Below, one piece after another: positions 53,651 to 63,186 of a stretch of 64,000 nucleotides of DNA (its first letter is position 1; each line of letters opens with the position of its first letter). Under the pieces are notes generated by a model. That model saw only the letters and a list, made by a program, of their open reading frames with translations. It was not told the DNA's origin and ran no database searches. Source of the stretch: Paenibacillus_E sp052115445 (lineage in GTDB: Bacteria; Bacillota; Bacilli; Paenibacillales; NBRC-103111); NCBI RefSeq assembly GCF_052115445.1, contig NZ_JBFRGR010000006.1, positions 271,133-335,132 on the forward strand, in the 5' to 3' direction. Both the position numbers and the translations under genes were made by a program.

Positions 53651-53914
53651 CTACGTTTCGGATGAATCAGACTTCGCTGCTTGCTTCGCTTGATTTAGTG
53701 CGCGGATTTCTTCGAAAATCTTTCGCATTTCTGCCTTGCCCTCAGGATGAGATTGATTCCAGTGGGAAGCGAGTGCGGGTAGTGCCTTGTGAACATGATT
53801 GAAGAAAGCCCATATTTTGATTTTCTCGATCATTTCTGGGGAAGTATCACCTGTAATAAGTTCTGCGGTCTTGGCGACCAACGTGTTAAAATCGTTTTCG
53901 AAATTGGTAGGCAT
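53651..53914 (-). CDS. Small conserved-looking protein (YusU/DUF2573-like)
   Basis: The start chosen is ATG 53914 (MPTNFENDF), 10 bases after GAAGGG. The 87-residue acidic helical protein reads FNTLVAKTAELITGDTSPE, EKIKIWAFFNHVHKALPALASHWN (cited in part as KIWAFFNHVHKALP). This resembles small Bacillus YusU-type proteins as I remember them. No enzymatic motif is visible; function unknown. Confidence 0.65.
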   Translation of the reverse strand: MPTNFENDFNTLVAKTAELITGDTSPEMIEKIKIWAFFNHVHKALPALASHWNQSHPEGKAEMRKIFEEIRALNQAKQAAKSDSSET

Positions 53915-54147
53915 GCACGTCATCCCTTCGGATGGAAATAGAATAGTTGGAGCACTTTTAGTTTAATAGATGGAGATGAGGCTGTCAAAATGTCGCGAAG
54001 TATTCTGCCTTCAAGATGTAATGCATCCTCGTGAAGGGAAAATTTTTCATGTTATTTTAACGGTAACGATTGTTTACTCCCCTTTTTTAACCTAAAATAA
54101 GGTAGATAACCGATGGGTCTTTTTACCTGTAGGCTAGGGGGGATAAA

Positions 54148-54723
54148 ATGAAGTCACTGAGAGAGATATTTAACAGGGACTTTAATACATTAGATAAAGG
54201 GTTGCAGGAACAAATTTATAAAGAATTTTACTTGCTNGTTTATCCGATGATTAATTTTATTTTGAGAGATCACGCTGCCGTGGAGGACATTATCCAGGAA
54301 GCCTTTCTCCGTGCTGTTCACAAAGCCCCTTTATTAACGGAAATTGATAAATATGAGGGCTGGCTCAAGAGACTTACGCGGAACGTGACTCTCAATCATT
54401 TGCGCAAACATAGACGTAACCGTGATGAACTCGAGACAGAGGTATTGTTTTCCTTAAAGGAGTCAGCTCCAACTTCGGATTATTCGGCTGCGCCAGACGT
54501 AGAGGTTGAAATGAAAGTCATGAGAGAAGCCGTTATTGCTTATATCAATCAACTTAATCCTTCTTATAGACAGATTATCGCTATGAAATGGATTCATAAT
54601 TTATCTTATAAAGATATGGCTAGTGAACTTTGTGTGACCGAAGGCGTTGTGCGACAAAGGCTTTTTCGTGCACGGGATGCGATTAAACAGAAGTTTTTGG
54701 ACGAATGGGGATCAGATAGATAG
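54148..54723 (+). CDS. ECF-type RNA polymerase sigma factor
   Basis: A 191-residue sigma-70-like factor. Region 2 includes HAAVEDIIQEAFLRAV and YEGWLKRLTRNVTLNHLRK; region 4 is YRQIIAMKWIHNLSYKDMA and VRQRLFRARDAIK. No anti-sigma gene follows, unlike most ECF loci. An N is in the N-terminal part (54237). It redirects RNA polymerase to a small stress or envelope regulon that cannot be told here. Confidence 0.88.
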   Translation: MKSLREIFNRDFNTLDKGLQEQIYKEFYLXVYPMINFILRDHAAVEDIIQEAFLRAVHKAPLLTEIDKYEGWLKRLTRNVTLNHLRKHRRNRDELETEVLFSLKESAPTSDYSAAPDVEVEMKVMREAVIAYINQLNPSYRQIIAMKWIHNLSYKDMASELCVTEGVVRQRLFRARDAIKQKFLDEWGSDR

Positions 54724-54808
54724 AGGGCGGCGTCTGCATATTTGTTTGCTGAGGCACTCTAGCATATAATATGGGCATGAGGTTGGAAGAGAAAAGGGGT
54801 ATATCGTA

Positions 54809-56242
54809 TTGAGCACGAGTTTCGAACAGCTGCAGATTGCACAGGCTTATTTAGATAAATTACAAGAATTAGGGATTGGTGAGCCAACACCGATTCAAGC
54901 GGAAGGTATTCCAGTTCTCCTGCAAGGGAAAGATGCGATTATTCAATCCCAGACAGGAACGGGTAAAACCCTAGCTTATTTGCTGCCTGCCTTGGAGCGA
55001 ATTGATCCAACACAGAAACAATTGCAAGTCATAGTTATTGTCCCTACGCGAGAGTTGGGCATGCAGATCATGCAGGAAATTGAGAAATTGACTAGCGGGG
55101 GGCCTATTCGTTCGCAATCCTTAATCGGTGGAGCGGCTGTTGCCAGACAGATCGAAAAGCTGCGCCTTCACCCGCATATCGTAGTTGGAACGCCTGGACG
55201 ATTGTTGGAATTAATGAAAGTTCGCAAGCTTACGCTGCATCATGTGAAAATGGGCATTGTTGATGAAGTTGACCAAGTGTTTGAACTTGGCTCTATGCAG
55301 GATGTAGAAGCGGTACTCAAAGGTATGCTTCGCACGAGTCAAATGGTGTTTGTTTCGGCGACTATTCCTCAAAGTACGGAGCAAGCAGCAGGCAGGTGGT
55401 TGAAGGATCCGGTTATTATCAAAATAAACCCCTCCCAGCGTACGGCTGAAACGTTGGAGCATCACTATGTCGTGTGTCAGGAACGTGAAAAGATTGACAC
55501 ACTCCGAAGACTTGTTAGGATGATAAAGCCGACTTCAGCGATTGTCTTCATTAATGTAACTGATGATATTGCACAAGTCGTTGGTAAGCTTCAATACGTT
55601 GGGCTTTCTGTTGAAGCTCTATATGGAGAAGCGAGCAAGCAGGATCGTGCCAAAGTGATGGGCAATTTCCGTGAGGGGAAATTCCAATTATTGTTGGCAA
55701 CTGACGTTGCAGCCAGAGGACTTGATATTGAAGGTGTGACGCACGTATTCCATCTGGATGTGGCGACGAATGCAGAGTATTACCTGCACCGTGTAGGTCG
55801 GACAGGCCGGATGGGCCGTGAGGGGACTTCGATTTCTATCGTGACCTCGAGAGAGCTCTTCATCATCGAGAAATTCGAGAAACAGCTCGGCATCACGATC
55901 GAGCCGAAGGCCATGTACGAGGGCCGGTTAGTTGACCCGGCCCAAGATCGCAGCGCGGCTACGATGCGCAGCCGCCGTGAAGCTGCGCGCCCAAGCGCAG
56001 CACCTTCGCGCAGCGGCTCCGCCGGCGCGCATGAGGCTGCCGCGCCTGCGGGCGCGGTGCGTGTAAGTGCCGCGGCGCCTGACGCGCGCGGCCAGCAGGG
56101 CGCTGCTCCGGCGAAGCCGGCAGCGCAAGGGAAGACGGCCGCCGCAGGCAAGGCCGTCAGCAAAGCGCAACGCGAGCGCGATCGCAAGAGCAAGGGCGCT
56201 CCGCGCTGGCTGAAAGAGAAGCAGCAGAATAAAGATGAGTAG
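54809..56242 (+). CDS. DEAD-box RNA helicase with DEVD motif and GC-rich tail
   Basis: A 477-residue helicase starting at TTG 54809. The Q motif (Q30), motif I SQTGTGKT (47-54), PTREL, TPGR, motif II DEVD (152-155, Val for Ala), SAT (183-185), ARGLD and HRVGRTGR are present, so the core can hydrolyse ATP and unwind RNA. The tail from about residue 373 is Ala/Arg/Gly/Ser/Pro-rich and probably disordered, encoded by DNA of about 70% G+C, and ends in a basic RERDRKSKGAPRW. RNA cold-shock or ribosome-assembly roles are typical. Confidence 0.9.
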   Translation: MSTSFEQLQIAQAYLDKLQELGIGEPTPIQAEGIPVLLQGKDAIIQSQTGTGKTLAYLLPALERIDPTQKQLQVIVIVPTRELGMQIMQEIEKLTSGGPIRSQSLIGGAAVARQIEKLRLHPHIVVGTPGRLLELMKVRKLTLHHVKMGIVDEVDQVFELGSMQDVEAVLKGMLRTSQMVFVSATIPQSTEQAAGRWLKDPVIIKINPSQRTAETLEHHYVVCQEREKIDTLRRLVRMIKPTSAIVFINVTDDIAQVVGKLQYVGLSVEALYGEASKQDRAKVMGNFREGKFQLLLATDVAARGLDIEGVTHVFHLDVATNAEYYLHRVGRTGRMGREGTSISIVTSRELFIIEKFEKQLGITIEPKAMYEGRLVDPAQDRSAATMRSRREAARPSAAPSRSGSAGAHEAAAPAGAVRVSAAAPDARGQQGAAPAKPAAQGKTAAAGKAVSKAQRERDRKSKGAPRWLKEKQQNKDE

Positions 56243-56291
56243 CGCGCTTCCTCGCGAAGCCTACTACTCATGATCTGCGAGGTGTATTGGC

Positions 56292-56837
56292 ATGCTGAAG
56301 AAAGTTACGATCACACTCCTGATGCTGGCTGTCATCGCCGCGGTGATGCTATTCATCATCATTCAGTATGTGAAACCAACAAAGTCGCTAGATCTACAAT
56401 ATAAAGAGATCGCCATAAGCAGCAAAATTGCAGAAATGATCCTCTCCCGAAAACTCGACGTGCGGCTTTCGGAAGAGGAAGTTAATCATTTGCTCAAAAA
56501 GCAGTTAGCCTCGCACAGCACACTGCCGCATGACTTTCGGATGGAAGGTGCAGAGTTGGATCTGCAGGGTGCTAGGGTTGAGGCGGATGTAAACGTAAGG
56601 TGGCACGATCGGATTCCAATTGGTGCTCACACGACATTCACATTGGCATGGGATCCACCTAACTTGGTCATTCAGCATGTGAATACTCAAATCCGGAATT
56701 GGCAACTGCCTAGCGAGTGGCTTCAACTAGCTCCGATTGAAATTCCATTGCAATCTTACTTACCTAAATTAATTGGCATTAAAAATGTTGTGTTTGAAGA
56801 CAATGCGATTCTCATTCAACTAAAGCCATTTCAGTAA
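56292..56837 (+). CDS. Membrane-anchored hypothetical protein (YpmS-like)
   Basis: A 181-residue protein with one N-terminal membrane helix (about 5-27), then an extracellular-type domain (ISSKIAEMILSRKLDVRLSEEEV..., beta strands after residue 80). The layout resembles YpmS/DUF2140 proteins. It starts 49 bp after the helicase stop and is closed by a strong terminator, so it may share its mRNA. Function unknown. Confidence 0.7.
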   Translation: MLKKVTITLLMLAVIAAVMLFIIIQYVKPTKSLDLQYKEIAISSKIAEMILSRKLDVRLSEEEVNHLLKKQLASHSTLPHDFRMEGAELDLQGARVEADVNVRWHDRIPIGAHTTFTLAWDPPNLVIQHVNTQIRNWQLPSEWLQLAPIEIPLQSYLPKLIGIKNVVFEDNAILIQLKPFQ

Positions 56838-56841
56838 AACG

Positions 56842-56886
56842 AAAGACCCTTCAATTCCACCTAAGTGGATGTGAAGGGTCTTTTGC
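56842..56886. terminator. Terminator
   Basis: AAAGACCCTTCA pairs with TGAAGGGTCTTT around an inner CCAC/GTGG stem, then TTGCTTTTT. Confidence 0.85.
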
Positions 56887-56904
56887 TTTTTGGATTGTTC
56901 TCCA

Positions 56905-57118
56905 CCCACTACACCCCGTCTGGCACAGTAGCTGTAATTTCTACAGTTAATTTCACTAGTTTAACGGAAATTTAGCAAGTAGATGGATTTTATGCAGTTA
57001 ATTTACCCCGAAAAGGTTAGATTAGTCGTTTTGGCGAAAATTACCTACATATTTTCCATCTAATTGGAATTTGGAGCGAAAACTTCAAAAAACAGCTGTA
57101 GTTTATCCAGTTAATTTG
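56905..57118. repeat. Dispersed intergenic repeat family 1, copy c
   Basis: Several units in both orientations: TAGCTGTAATTTCTACAGTT near 56928, an inverted GATGGATTTTATGCAGTTAA near 56982, CTACATATTTTCCATCTAAT near 57045, and AGCTGTAGTTTATCCAGTTA near 57095. It runs up to and slightly into the stop of the MFS gene. Confidence 0.7.
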
Positions 57119-58289
57119 CACCCAACACAGGAGCCTGCCATCTACGTGTATACATAATAATGCCAAACACAACACACATGCTAATCAGTACAAACCAGAT
57201 CGAGACACCTACATGGAAGTGATCCATACCCCAACCAACACCAAGCGGCAAGATAGCTCCGCCTAAACCACCAGAGGCAATGAGCGCACTCGTCGTTTGC
57301 TCTGTACGTCCTGGCAACAGTTGATTCGCATAAATAAGGGCAACGGCGAACATACCTGACATGAATAACCCAAGCAAGAGGATCACGGCAAAGCTACTCC
57401 AAAGATTCGTGCTAAAAACCCATACGATTACGGTGATTAAGCTTAAAGCGAACGAGAAAGCTAAGTATTTGAAATAGGTCATCTTCTCAGCTAGTGCACC
57501 CGCGAATAAGCGACCCACAACCATGGTTAACCAATAAGCGGTCACACCGAGTGTAGAGACAGAGCTTGAAGCCTGTAGCTGGTCCTTAAAGATCGACGGT
57601 AAGAAATTTACAATCGTATTTTCCATGCCGCAATACAAGAAGAATACGGTCATAAGTAAGCATAAAAAAATGAACGATTTTTTAGAAAGTACAGGAACTC
57701 GATCTGCTTTCTGCGAACGATCCGCTTTATGTGCAAGTAATTCATCATGCTCGCCTAAGGATAGCTTTGACCAAATGATGCCTGTTGCAAGAGCACTTAG
57801 TCCGAGCAGCATAAAGGCGAATTTCCATAGCCCATTTGCAATGAGTAAACTGGATACAAGCGGCATGAATAAGGCGCCAAGTCCAAAGAATACCTCAAGC
57901 TTACTGAAAGCAACAGCTTGTTGATCTTTGGCAGCCATGAGGACAAAGGTGCTGATACTAGACTCCACAAGTCCAAAGGAGATACCAGCAATGAATGTCA
58001 GACCTACGACCATTGGCCAAGGGGGCAACAACCCTATAGCCAGCATAGCGATAAAGAGTAAACAAAATGCCATTGTAATTGTGCTTCGACGACTGATGGT
58101 ACGAATGAGTGTAGGCATAGCAAGCACACCAAGCATGAAACCTCCAAATTGCAAAAAGACGAGCATGCCGCCACCACTGTAGCTTCGTCCGTAATGGGCT
58201 AGTAGTTCAGGTAACACCGCGCCAAAAATTACGTGCGTGCAGCCTGTTAACAAGTAGGAGAGACAGCCCATAATTAATAATCTTTTCAT
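57111..58289 (-). CDS. MFS transporter
   Basis: A 392-residue, 12-helix permease (YLLTGCTHVIFGAVLPELL, GMENTIVNFLPSIF, TSALIASGGLGGAILPLGVG; first loop LAMPTLIRTISRR). It resembles FucP/NNP-like sugar MFS proteins. Its start overlaps the HAD gene stop by 4 bp (ATGA), making it the third gene of a deoR-HAD-MFS operon. The substrate is probably a sugar or sugar acid. Confidence 0.82.
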   Translation of the reverse strand: MKRLLIMGCLSYLLTGCTHVIFGAVLPELLAHYGRSYSGGGMLVFLQFGGFMLGVLAMPTLIRTISRRSTITMAFCLLFIAMLAIGLLPPWPMVVGLTFIAGISFGLVESSISTFVLMAAKDQQAVAFSKLEVFFGLGALFMPLVSSLLIANGLWKFAFMLLGLSALATGIIWSKLSLGEHDELLAHKADRSQKADRVPVLSKKSFIFLCLLMTVFFLYCGMENTIVNFLPSIFKDQLQASSSVSTLGVTAYWLTMVVGRLFAGALAEKMTYFKYLAFSFALSLITVIVWVFSTNLWSSFAVILLLGLFMSGMFAVALIYANQLLPGRTEQTTSALIASGGLGGAILPLGVGWGMDHFHVGVSIWFVLISMCVVFGIIMYTRRWQAPVLGAN

Positions 58290-59110
58290 AATGTGGCGCT
58301 TCCTTTACGTTCAGTCGTAAACTTTTCATTATAAGTTAATACATGGGCAATCGCTTCGGAAACAGAGCTCACCGTATTCGAGGCAACTTTTTTCACATCA
58401 GAATGAGCTGTGTGCATGGCGAAGCTATGCGGAGTAATACCGAACATTGAGACATCATTAAAGGAGTCTCCAAAACAAGCGATCTCTTCAGGTTTTAATC
58501 CCAAGTGGGCAAGAAGTGTAAGGAGGGAGCTGCCTTTGGAAACTTGGTGAGGCATGATATCGAGGCAATCTGTATCAGCCATATAGATATCCAATTGATC
58601 AGCGAGCTCTTTTTCTAACAGCGACTTGATCTCAAGTAAATCGTCTTCCTGCCCGAATAGTGAGAATTTACAAATCGGAAACTCATCCTTCAGGGATTGT
58701 TCCATCTCGCTTTTGACGATAAAAGGTTCGAACATTCTCTTCTGAATCTCGTCCGAAGCGGGACTCAAGCGCTCAATATAATTGGCACTTCCGGAGCATA
58801 TAAACTTAACTACATCGAAAGATTCGATGAGTTGATACACTCGGTGGGCAATGGAAGGCTCAAATAGCTTCGCTTGCAGAAGCGCACCATCTATCAAATG
58901 GATGAAGGCACCATTTTGGGAAACAGAATGAGCTTGATGATTGATATCTTGAAGTACTCTCTGCATCTCCGAATTCATTCTACCAGAGGCCAGACAAAGC
59001 ATTATTCCTGCGTCTCTCACTTGTTGTAGAGCTTTCAGCTCCCGTTCCGTGACTTTCTTATGATGGTCAAGCAGCGTGCCGTCCAGATCGCTTACGATTA
59101 GTTTAATCAT
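58286..59110 (-). CDS. HAD phosphatase, Cof-type (HAD-IIB)
   Basis: A 274-residue Cof/YkrA-type hydrolase with motif I SDLDGTLLDHHKK, motif II ASGRM, motif III K in KGSSL, and motif IV FGDSFND. The large cap suggests sugar phosphates as substrate. It overlaps the deoR gene by 8 bp and the MFS gene by 4 bp, so the three are translated together. Confidence 0.88.
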   Translation of the reverse strand: MIKLIVSDLDGTLLDHHKKVTERELKALQQVRDAGIMLCLASGRMNSEMQRVLQDINHQAHSVSQNGAFIHLIDGALLQAKLFEPSIAHRVYQLIESFDVVKFICSGSANYIERLSPASDEIQKRMFEPFIVKSEMEQSLKDEFPICKFSLFGQEDDLLEIKSLLEKELADQLDIYMADTDCLDIMPHQVSKGSSLLTLLAHLGLKPEEIACFGDSFNDVSMFGITPHSFAMHTAHSDVKKVASNTVSSVSEAIAHVLTYNEKFTTERKGSATL

Positions 59111-59879
59111 GTTGTTCTTCTCCTCCTGCTAGTACAATTTCAACCTCACTGGCCAGTAAGCGCTCTTTCATTTCCTCGCTCAGCGCTTGATCCGTTACCA
59201 GAATATCAATACTTTCAAATCCTACGACACGATGGAACAGACGCTTGCCGAATTTCGAATGATCTGCGAGAACGATCACTTGATCAGCATGCTCCATCAT
59301 CGCTCTTACTAAATAACAATCTTCCTCATTGGGGGCGGATAGCCCATTTTCGGAAATGCCGCAAGTGCCAATGAAAAGCTTATCGACGTGATACTCGTTT
59401 AACATTTCAATCGCCTTAGCCCCGTAGACACTATGTTGCTTATTATCTAGCACACCACCAAGCATATGAATCGTAATACCATCTTTACGAGTAAGGATAG
59501 CGGCAGTTTGAATGGAACTTGTGATGACAATGTTGTTTTTAGAGGCCAGGGCAGTAGCTGCATGCAGAACAGTTGTTGAAGCATCCATCATCAGATAATC
59601 GCCATCTTGAACGAGGGTTGCAGCTGTTTTACCTATCGTCAGTTTCGAAGAGGATTCCTCTTGAAGGCGCTGATCATAATTGCCGACCTCTTTAGAAAGT
59701 GTGGGAAGAATTGCACCACCTCGCGTACGAACGATGGATCCTTGCTCCTCTAATTTGACCATATCCCGCCTAGCCGTATCGCGAGAAACTTCATAGAGCT
59801 CACAAATCAGATCTACGGAGATACGCTTATTTGATTTTAAGTATTCAAGGATGGAAAAGAGTCGTTCTTCTTGAAACAA
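59103..59879 (-). CDS. DeoR-family transcriptional regulator
   Basis: A 258-residue DeoR/GlpR regulator starting at TTG 59879 after AAAGGAGG. The N-terminal helix-turn-helix (VDLICELYEVSRDTARRDM, about residues 21-39) and the sugar-phosphate-sensing domain (DYLMMDASTT, VVLADHSKFGKR) are typical. It heads a three-gene operon. A 17-bp palindrome upstream is a candidate operator. Confidence 0.9.
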   Translation of the reverse strand: MFQEERLFSILEYLKSNKRISVDLICELYEVSRDTARRDMVKLEEQGSIVRTRGGAILPTLSKEVGNYDQRLQEESSSKLTIGKTAATLVQDGDYLMMDASTTVLHAATALASKNNIVITSSIQTAAILTRKDGITIHMLGGVLDNKQHSVYGAKAIEMLNEYHVDKLFIGTCGISENGLSAPNEEDCYLVRAMMEHADQVIVLADHSKFGKRLFHRVVGFESIDILVTDQALSEEMKERLLASEVEIVLAGGEEQHD

Positions 59880-59918
59880 AGATGATAACCTCCTTTACTT
59901 AAGCGTTTGTAAGTGAAT

Positions 59919-59935
59919 ATAAGTATATTACTTAT
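59919..59935. promoter_or_regulatory. DeoR operator candidate
   Basis: ATAAGTA-TAT-TACTTAT, a perfect inverted repeat 40 bp upstream of the deoR start. Confidence 0.45.
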
Positions 59936-59977
59936 TGTATACGCATGTTGCTTGGCTTTCAATCCTTTTTTGAAAAG

Positions 59978-60016
59978 AAAAACCGTGCTCACTCGTTACT
60001 TGAACGAGGACACGGT
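59978..60016 (-). terminator. Terminator of the flavoprotein gene
   Basis: On the minus strand CCGTGTCCTCGTT pairs with AACGAGTGAGCACGG, followed by TTTTTC. Confidence 0.85.
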
Positions 60017-60032
60017 CAATAATATCTATATG

Positions 60033-61688
60033 TCATTTAACGGCTGGTTTTTTACGTGTTTGAACATAGCTAGGATAAGTGATTTCGCCAGTATCCAGTT
60101 TGCGAATTTCCTCTTCATTCCAACCCGTGATCTTGTTGGTTCCTGTTACGCCAGTTAGTTTGATTTGATAACGAGTAGCTAAGTACGTTTGGAGCTTCAG
60201 CATGTCTTCGGGCTTAATTTCGCGAAGTTTCTGCTTGCCATGAAGCTGGCCCAAGATGACACCGATGGACTCTGCGGCCAAACTCGTGTTTGGCTGAATA
60301 CGTGTGCTGCCGTATGCGATCGCGGAGGAACCAACATTTTTTCCTGCTGCTATGACATTTTCATAATTTTTCAGTAAAAAGCTGCGAAGCGGCATGCCGT
60401 ATTTGTCAGGGCGTCCCATCTCAATTCCCCATTTGTTGGCACTCGTACCCTGGAGATCAAGCGGATAACCGCCAATACTGACATTGTCCCAGAACATCGT
60501 ACCTGCGAGGAGATCAGATGGTTTAAGAGTGTAATCCATTTCGTAGTGATTATATTCTCGAATATAAGGGTAAGTTGGCAGTTCGCCTAGTTCAGCTTTC
60601 TCCCAGCCTGGTAATGTTTTACGGAAATGCTGCAAGATCAGGGCAGTTTCCTTATTTCCCAAATAGACTGCTTCTTGCACAGACGCCGGCTTGGCAGGAT
60701 CCACAGTATAGACTAGCAACGCATTAATGAGGACTTCGCCATCACGTTGATTCACGGCATTCAAACCTCTAAGGAAAACACGATTATTAGAAGGATGATA
60801 CGCCTTCGTCATGCCGCTAAGCCCAATAGCGAAACTATCGCTGACACTTCCACCTCCGAATTGCTTCGATCTGTCCTCTGGCTTTAATGCATTGAAGGTC
60901 GTATTGAACTTCTTCCAATCTACGTTTTTAAACTTCATCATCATGCCTGCGCTCATGTACTCAATATCTTTTTGCCCATAGAATTTCTCAAGACCTGGTA
61001 GACGTTTAGCATCCAAGCGGCTCATTAATGCGGCAAAATCACTGTTATCTACCCAATAGGAGGCCGTAATTTTCTTAATTTCATTTTTATTGGTTTTATA
61101 TAGGATGGATGGGATTTTGTGCATAAAATCAGGTGTTTGAATTTGTTCAACCTCTTGAATCGTGATGCCTGACTCAATCGGGATATCTTTACTTAACTTG
61201 TCCATGTATGTCGTGAATTCAGAAAGTTTTCGGATCTTAGCGTTTCGGAAGCCATCGAATAGTTCTTTAGCGCGGCCCTGTACGAGTAAATGTCCTTGTT
61301 CATCTCGTGTTTCATCTAGAAACAACATCTGACTTTGAAGGATTTGACCGCCGAAGGCTTGATGGGGATCTAATATTTTCACTTTGAGACCTTCATCCAT
61401 GGCAGCGCGGGCCAAATAGAGGCCTTCAAGCTCACTACCAATTACAACAACATCTACGTTTTCAGTTGGATATGTGGCAACGCTCGCTATTTTCGTATCT
61501 GGACTGGGTACGGCTGAAGGTACTTCGCTCACTTGAGGGGTATCTTGGTGGGTAACAGTTGGAACTACAGCGGTTACGTTCATGCTTCCTTGTTTGAACC
61601 AAATCTTGCTGAATGAGAAGGCTGATACAACAATTAGGAGTACAGCCAGAGCAATAACGAGCTGAACTCGCGGGTTTCGTAAGCGCAT
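60033..61688 (-). CDS. Membrane-anchored FAD-dependent oxidoreductase
   Basis: A 551-residue protein with an N-terminal membrane helix (about 8-25), a Thr/Pro/Val linker, then a Rossmann FAD-binding start VDVVVIGSELEGLYLARAA with a variant glycine motif, ILDPHQAFGGQILQSQM, and a C-terminal FAD motif VIAAGKNVGSSAIAYGSTR with PNTSLAAESIG. It resembles the FAD_oxidored family. An extracytoplasmic location is likely. Substrate unknown. Monocistronic, divergent from an SLH gene. Confidence 0.8.
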   Translation of the reverse strand: MRLRNPRVQLVIALAVLLIVVSAFSFSKIWFKQGSMNVTAVVPTVTHQDTPQVSEVPSAVPSPDTKIASVATYPTENVDVVVIGSELEGLYLARAAMDEGLKVKILDPHQAFGGQILQSQMLFLDETRDEQGHLLVQGRAKELFDGFRNAKIRKLSEFTTYMDKLSKDIPIESGITIQEVEQIQTPDFMHKIPSILYKTNKNEIKKITASYWVDNSDFAALMSRLDAKRLPGLEKFYGQKDIEYMSAGMMMKFKNVDWKKFNTTFNALKPEDRSKQFGGGSVSDSFAIGLSGMTKAYHPSNNRVFLRGLNAVNQRDGEVLINALLVYTVDPAKPASVQEAVYLGNKETALILQHFRKTLPGWEKAELGELPTYPYIREYNHYEMDYTLKPSDLLAGTMFWDNVSIGGYPLDLQGTSANKWGIEMGRPDKYGMPLRSFLLKNYENVIAAGKNVGSSAIAYGSTRIQPNTSLAAESIGVILGQLHGKQKLREIKPEDMLKLQTYLATRYQIKLTGVTGTNKITGWNEEEIRKLDTGEITYPSYVQTRKKPAVK

Positions 61689-61906
61689 ACATAAGCTCCT
61701 TTAGCGTTAAACTATATGGTCTAAGTTTAGCAGTTTCAGGGTGGATTTAATAGACTTTGCGAATTGATTCTGAAAGATTTACAACCTGCACCCCCAAAAA
61801 CTGACAAGCATTGGCGAATCCTTGTAGCATAACCAGGAACCCTTCGCGAAGGCTCCATCTTAATCTTATGTATAAACCATAAAATGACTAAGGGAGAGAT
61901 TTTAAA

Positions 61907-63127
61907 ATGAAAAAAAACCTAATGAAAAAATTCGTAGCAACAGGTCTTGTTCTAACTATGGTAGCAGGTGGCGGAACTGCCGCATTTGCAAATGGAAGTA
62001 AAAATGATGATCGTGGTAAAGGTAACAATAACAATAGCTACACGCAAAAATATGATAACAATAAATTTGACTCCAAAGGAAACACAAACATTACCATTAA
62101 CATTAATTTCAACGATATGAAAAATTCTCAGTGGGCAATGCGCTACATTGCAAGCCTAGCATCCAAACGTGTTTTTGAAGGATATGAAGATGGAAGCTTT
62201 AAACCAGAGAAAACAGTAACTCGTATTGAAGCGATTACAGCTGCTGTTCGTTTGATGGGATTGCGTGAGCAAGCCGAGTCCGATGCTGAAAAGCAAACAA
62301 AATTGAATTTTAAAGATGCGGATAAAATTCCAGCATGGGCAGTAGGTTATGTTGCTGTAGCTCTTGAGAACGACCTGTTCACAGAGAGTGATGACAGTGT
62401 TAAACCTAATGAAGATGCAAACCGTCTATGGGCGACTACACTTCTAGTGAAAGCATTGAAATTAGAAGCAGAAGCAAAAGCAAACATGACAAGCACACTT
62501 ACATTTAAGGATGCGAAGCAAATTCCAGCTGGATCTGTTGGTTATGTGAAAGTAGCTGTTGATAAAGGCTTAATCGACGGTTTTGAAGACAACACATTCA
62601 AACCAAATCAAAGCGTAACACGTGCGCAATTGGCAGCTCTTCTAGATCGTACAAACGAGCAATTGCCTGGCGAAGATCAAAACTCAAACACAGGAACTGT
62701 AAATGCAGCTGTGTACAACAATGTTCTTTCCCTAACGAAGAACGGTACAACTACTGTGTATAACTTGCACCCAGATGCTTTCGTTTTGCGTAATGGCGTG
62801 AAGGTAGCTGCAACTGAAATTGCTGTTGGCGATACAGTTAAAGTACGTACATTCAACAATACTGTTGTATTTGTAGAAGTAACAGGTAATGCACCTGTAA
62901 ACACTTCATTCGACATCTTGGGTACATTGACTTCAACAACAATTAACGCTCAAGGTAAAATTGCAACAATCACGATCACACAAAATATCAATGGCGTTGA
63001 TCAATCAACTACATACAATGTGTCTTCGACTTTCGCTTTGACGGGGAACCTAGCTAACTTCTCAGCAGGTCATGTGATTCAGCTTAAAGGCCAAAATCAA
63101 TCCGTTACTACAATTGACGTTAAATAA
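61907..63127 (+). CDS. S-layer homology domain protein
   Basis: A 406-residue secreted protein with a signal peptide (about 1-29, ending AFA) and an Asn/Asp/Lys-rich linker. Three SLH repeats follow at about 64-250 (AMRYIASLASKRVFEGYEDG; YVAVALENDLF; YVKVAVDKGLIDGFEDNT). The C-terminal beta-rich domain (about 262-406) has strands such as VGDTVKVRTFNN. SLH repeats hold it to pyruvylated wall polymer. Codons are unusually AT-rich and uniform, as in a highly expressed gene. GGGAGAGA precedes the ATG. Confidence 0.9.
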   Translation: MKKNLMKKFVATGLVLTMVAGGGTAAFANGSKNDDRGKGNNNNSYTQKYDNNKFDSKGNTNITININFNDMKNSQWAMRYIASLASKRVFEGYEDGSFKPEKTVTRIEAITAAVRLMGLREQAESDAEKQTKLNFKDADKIPAWAVGYVAVALENDLFTESDDSVKPNEDANRLWATTLLVKALKLEAEAKANMTSTLTFKDAKQIPAGSVGYVKVAVDKGLIDGFEDNTFKPNQSVTRAQLAALLDRTNEQLPGEDQNSNTGTVNAAVYNNVLSLTKNGTTTVYNLHPDAFVLRNGVKVAATEIAVGDTVKVRTFNNTVVFVEVTGNAPVNTSFDILGTLTSTTINAQGKIATITITQNINGVDQSTTYNVSSTFALTGNLANFSAGHVIQLKGQNQSVTTIDVK

Positions 63128-63186
63128 AGCTAATAAGTTGCATTCTTACTATAGATATATAAAGAGATGAAAAAGGTTAGATTCCC

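Noticed and set aside
55780..56271. Long antisense frame over the helicase tail
   Set aside because: High-G+C DNA lacks stop codons by chance; the sense frame has all the helicase motifs.
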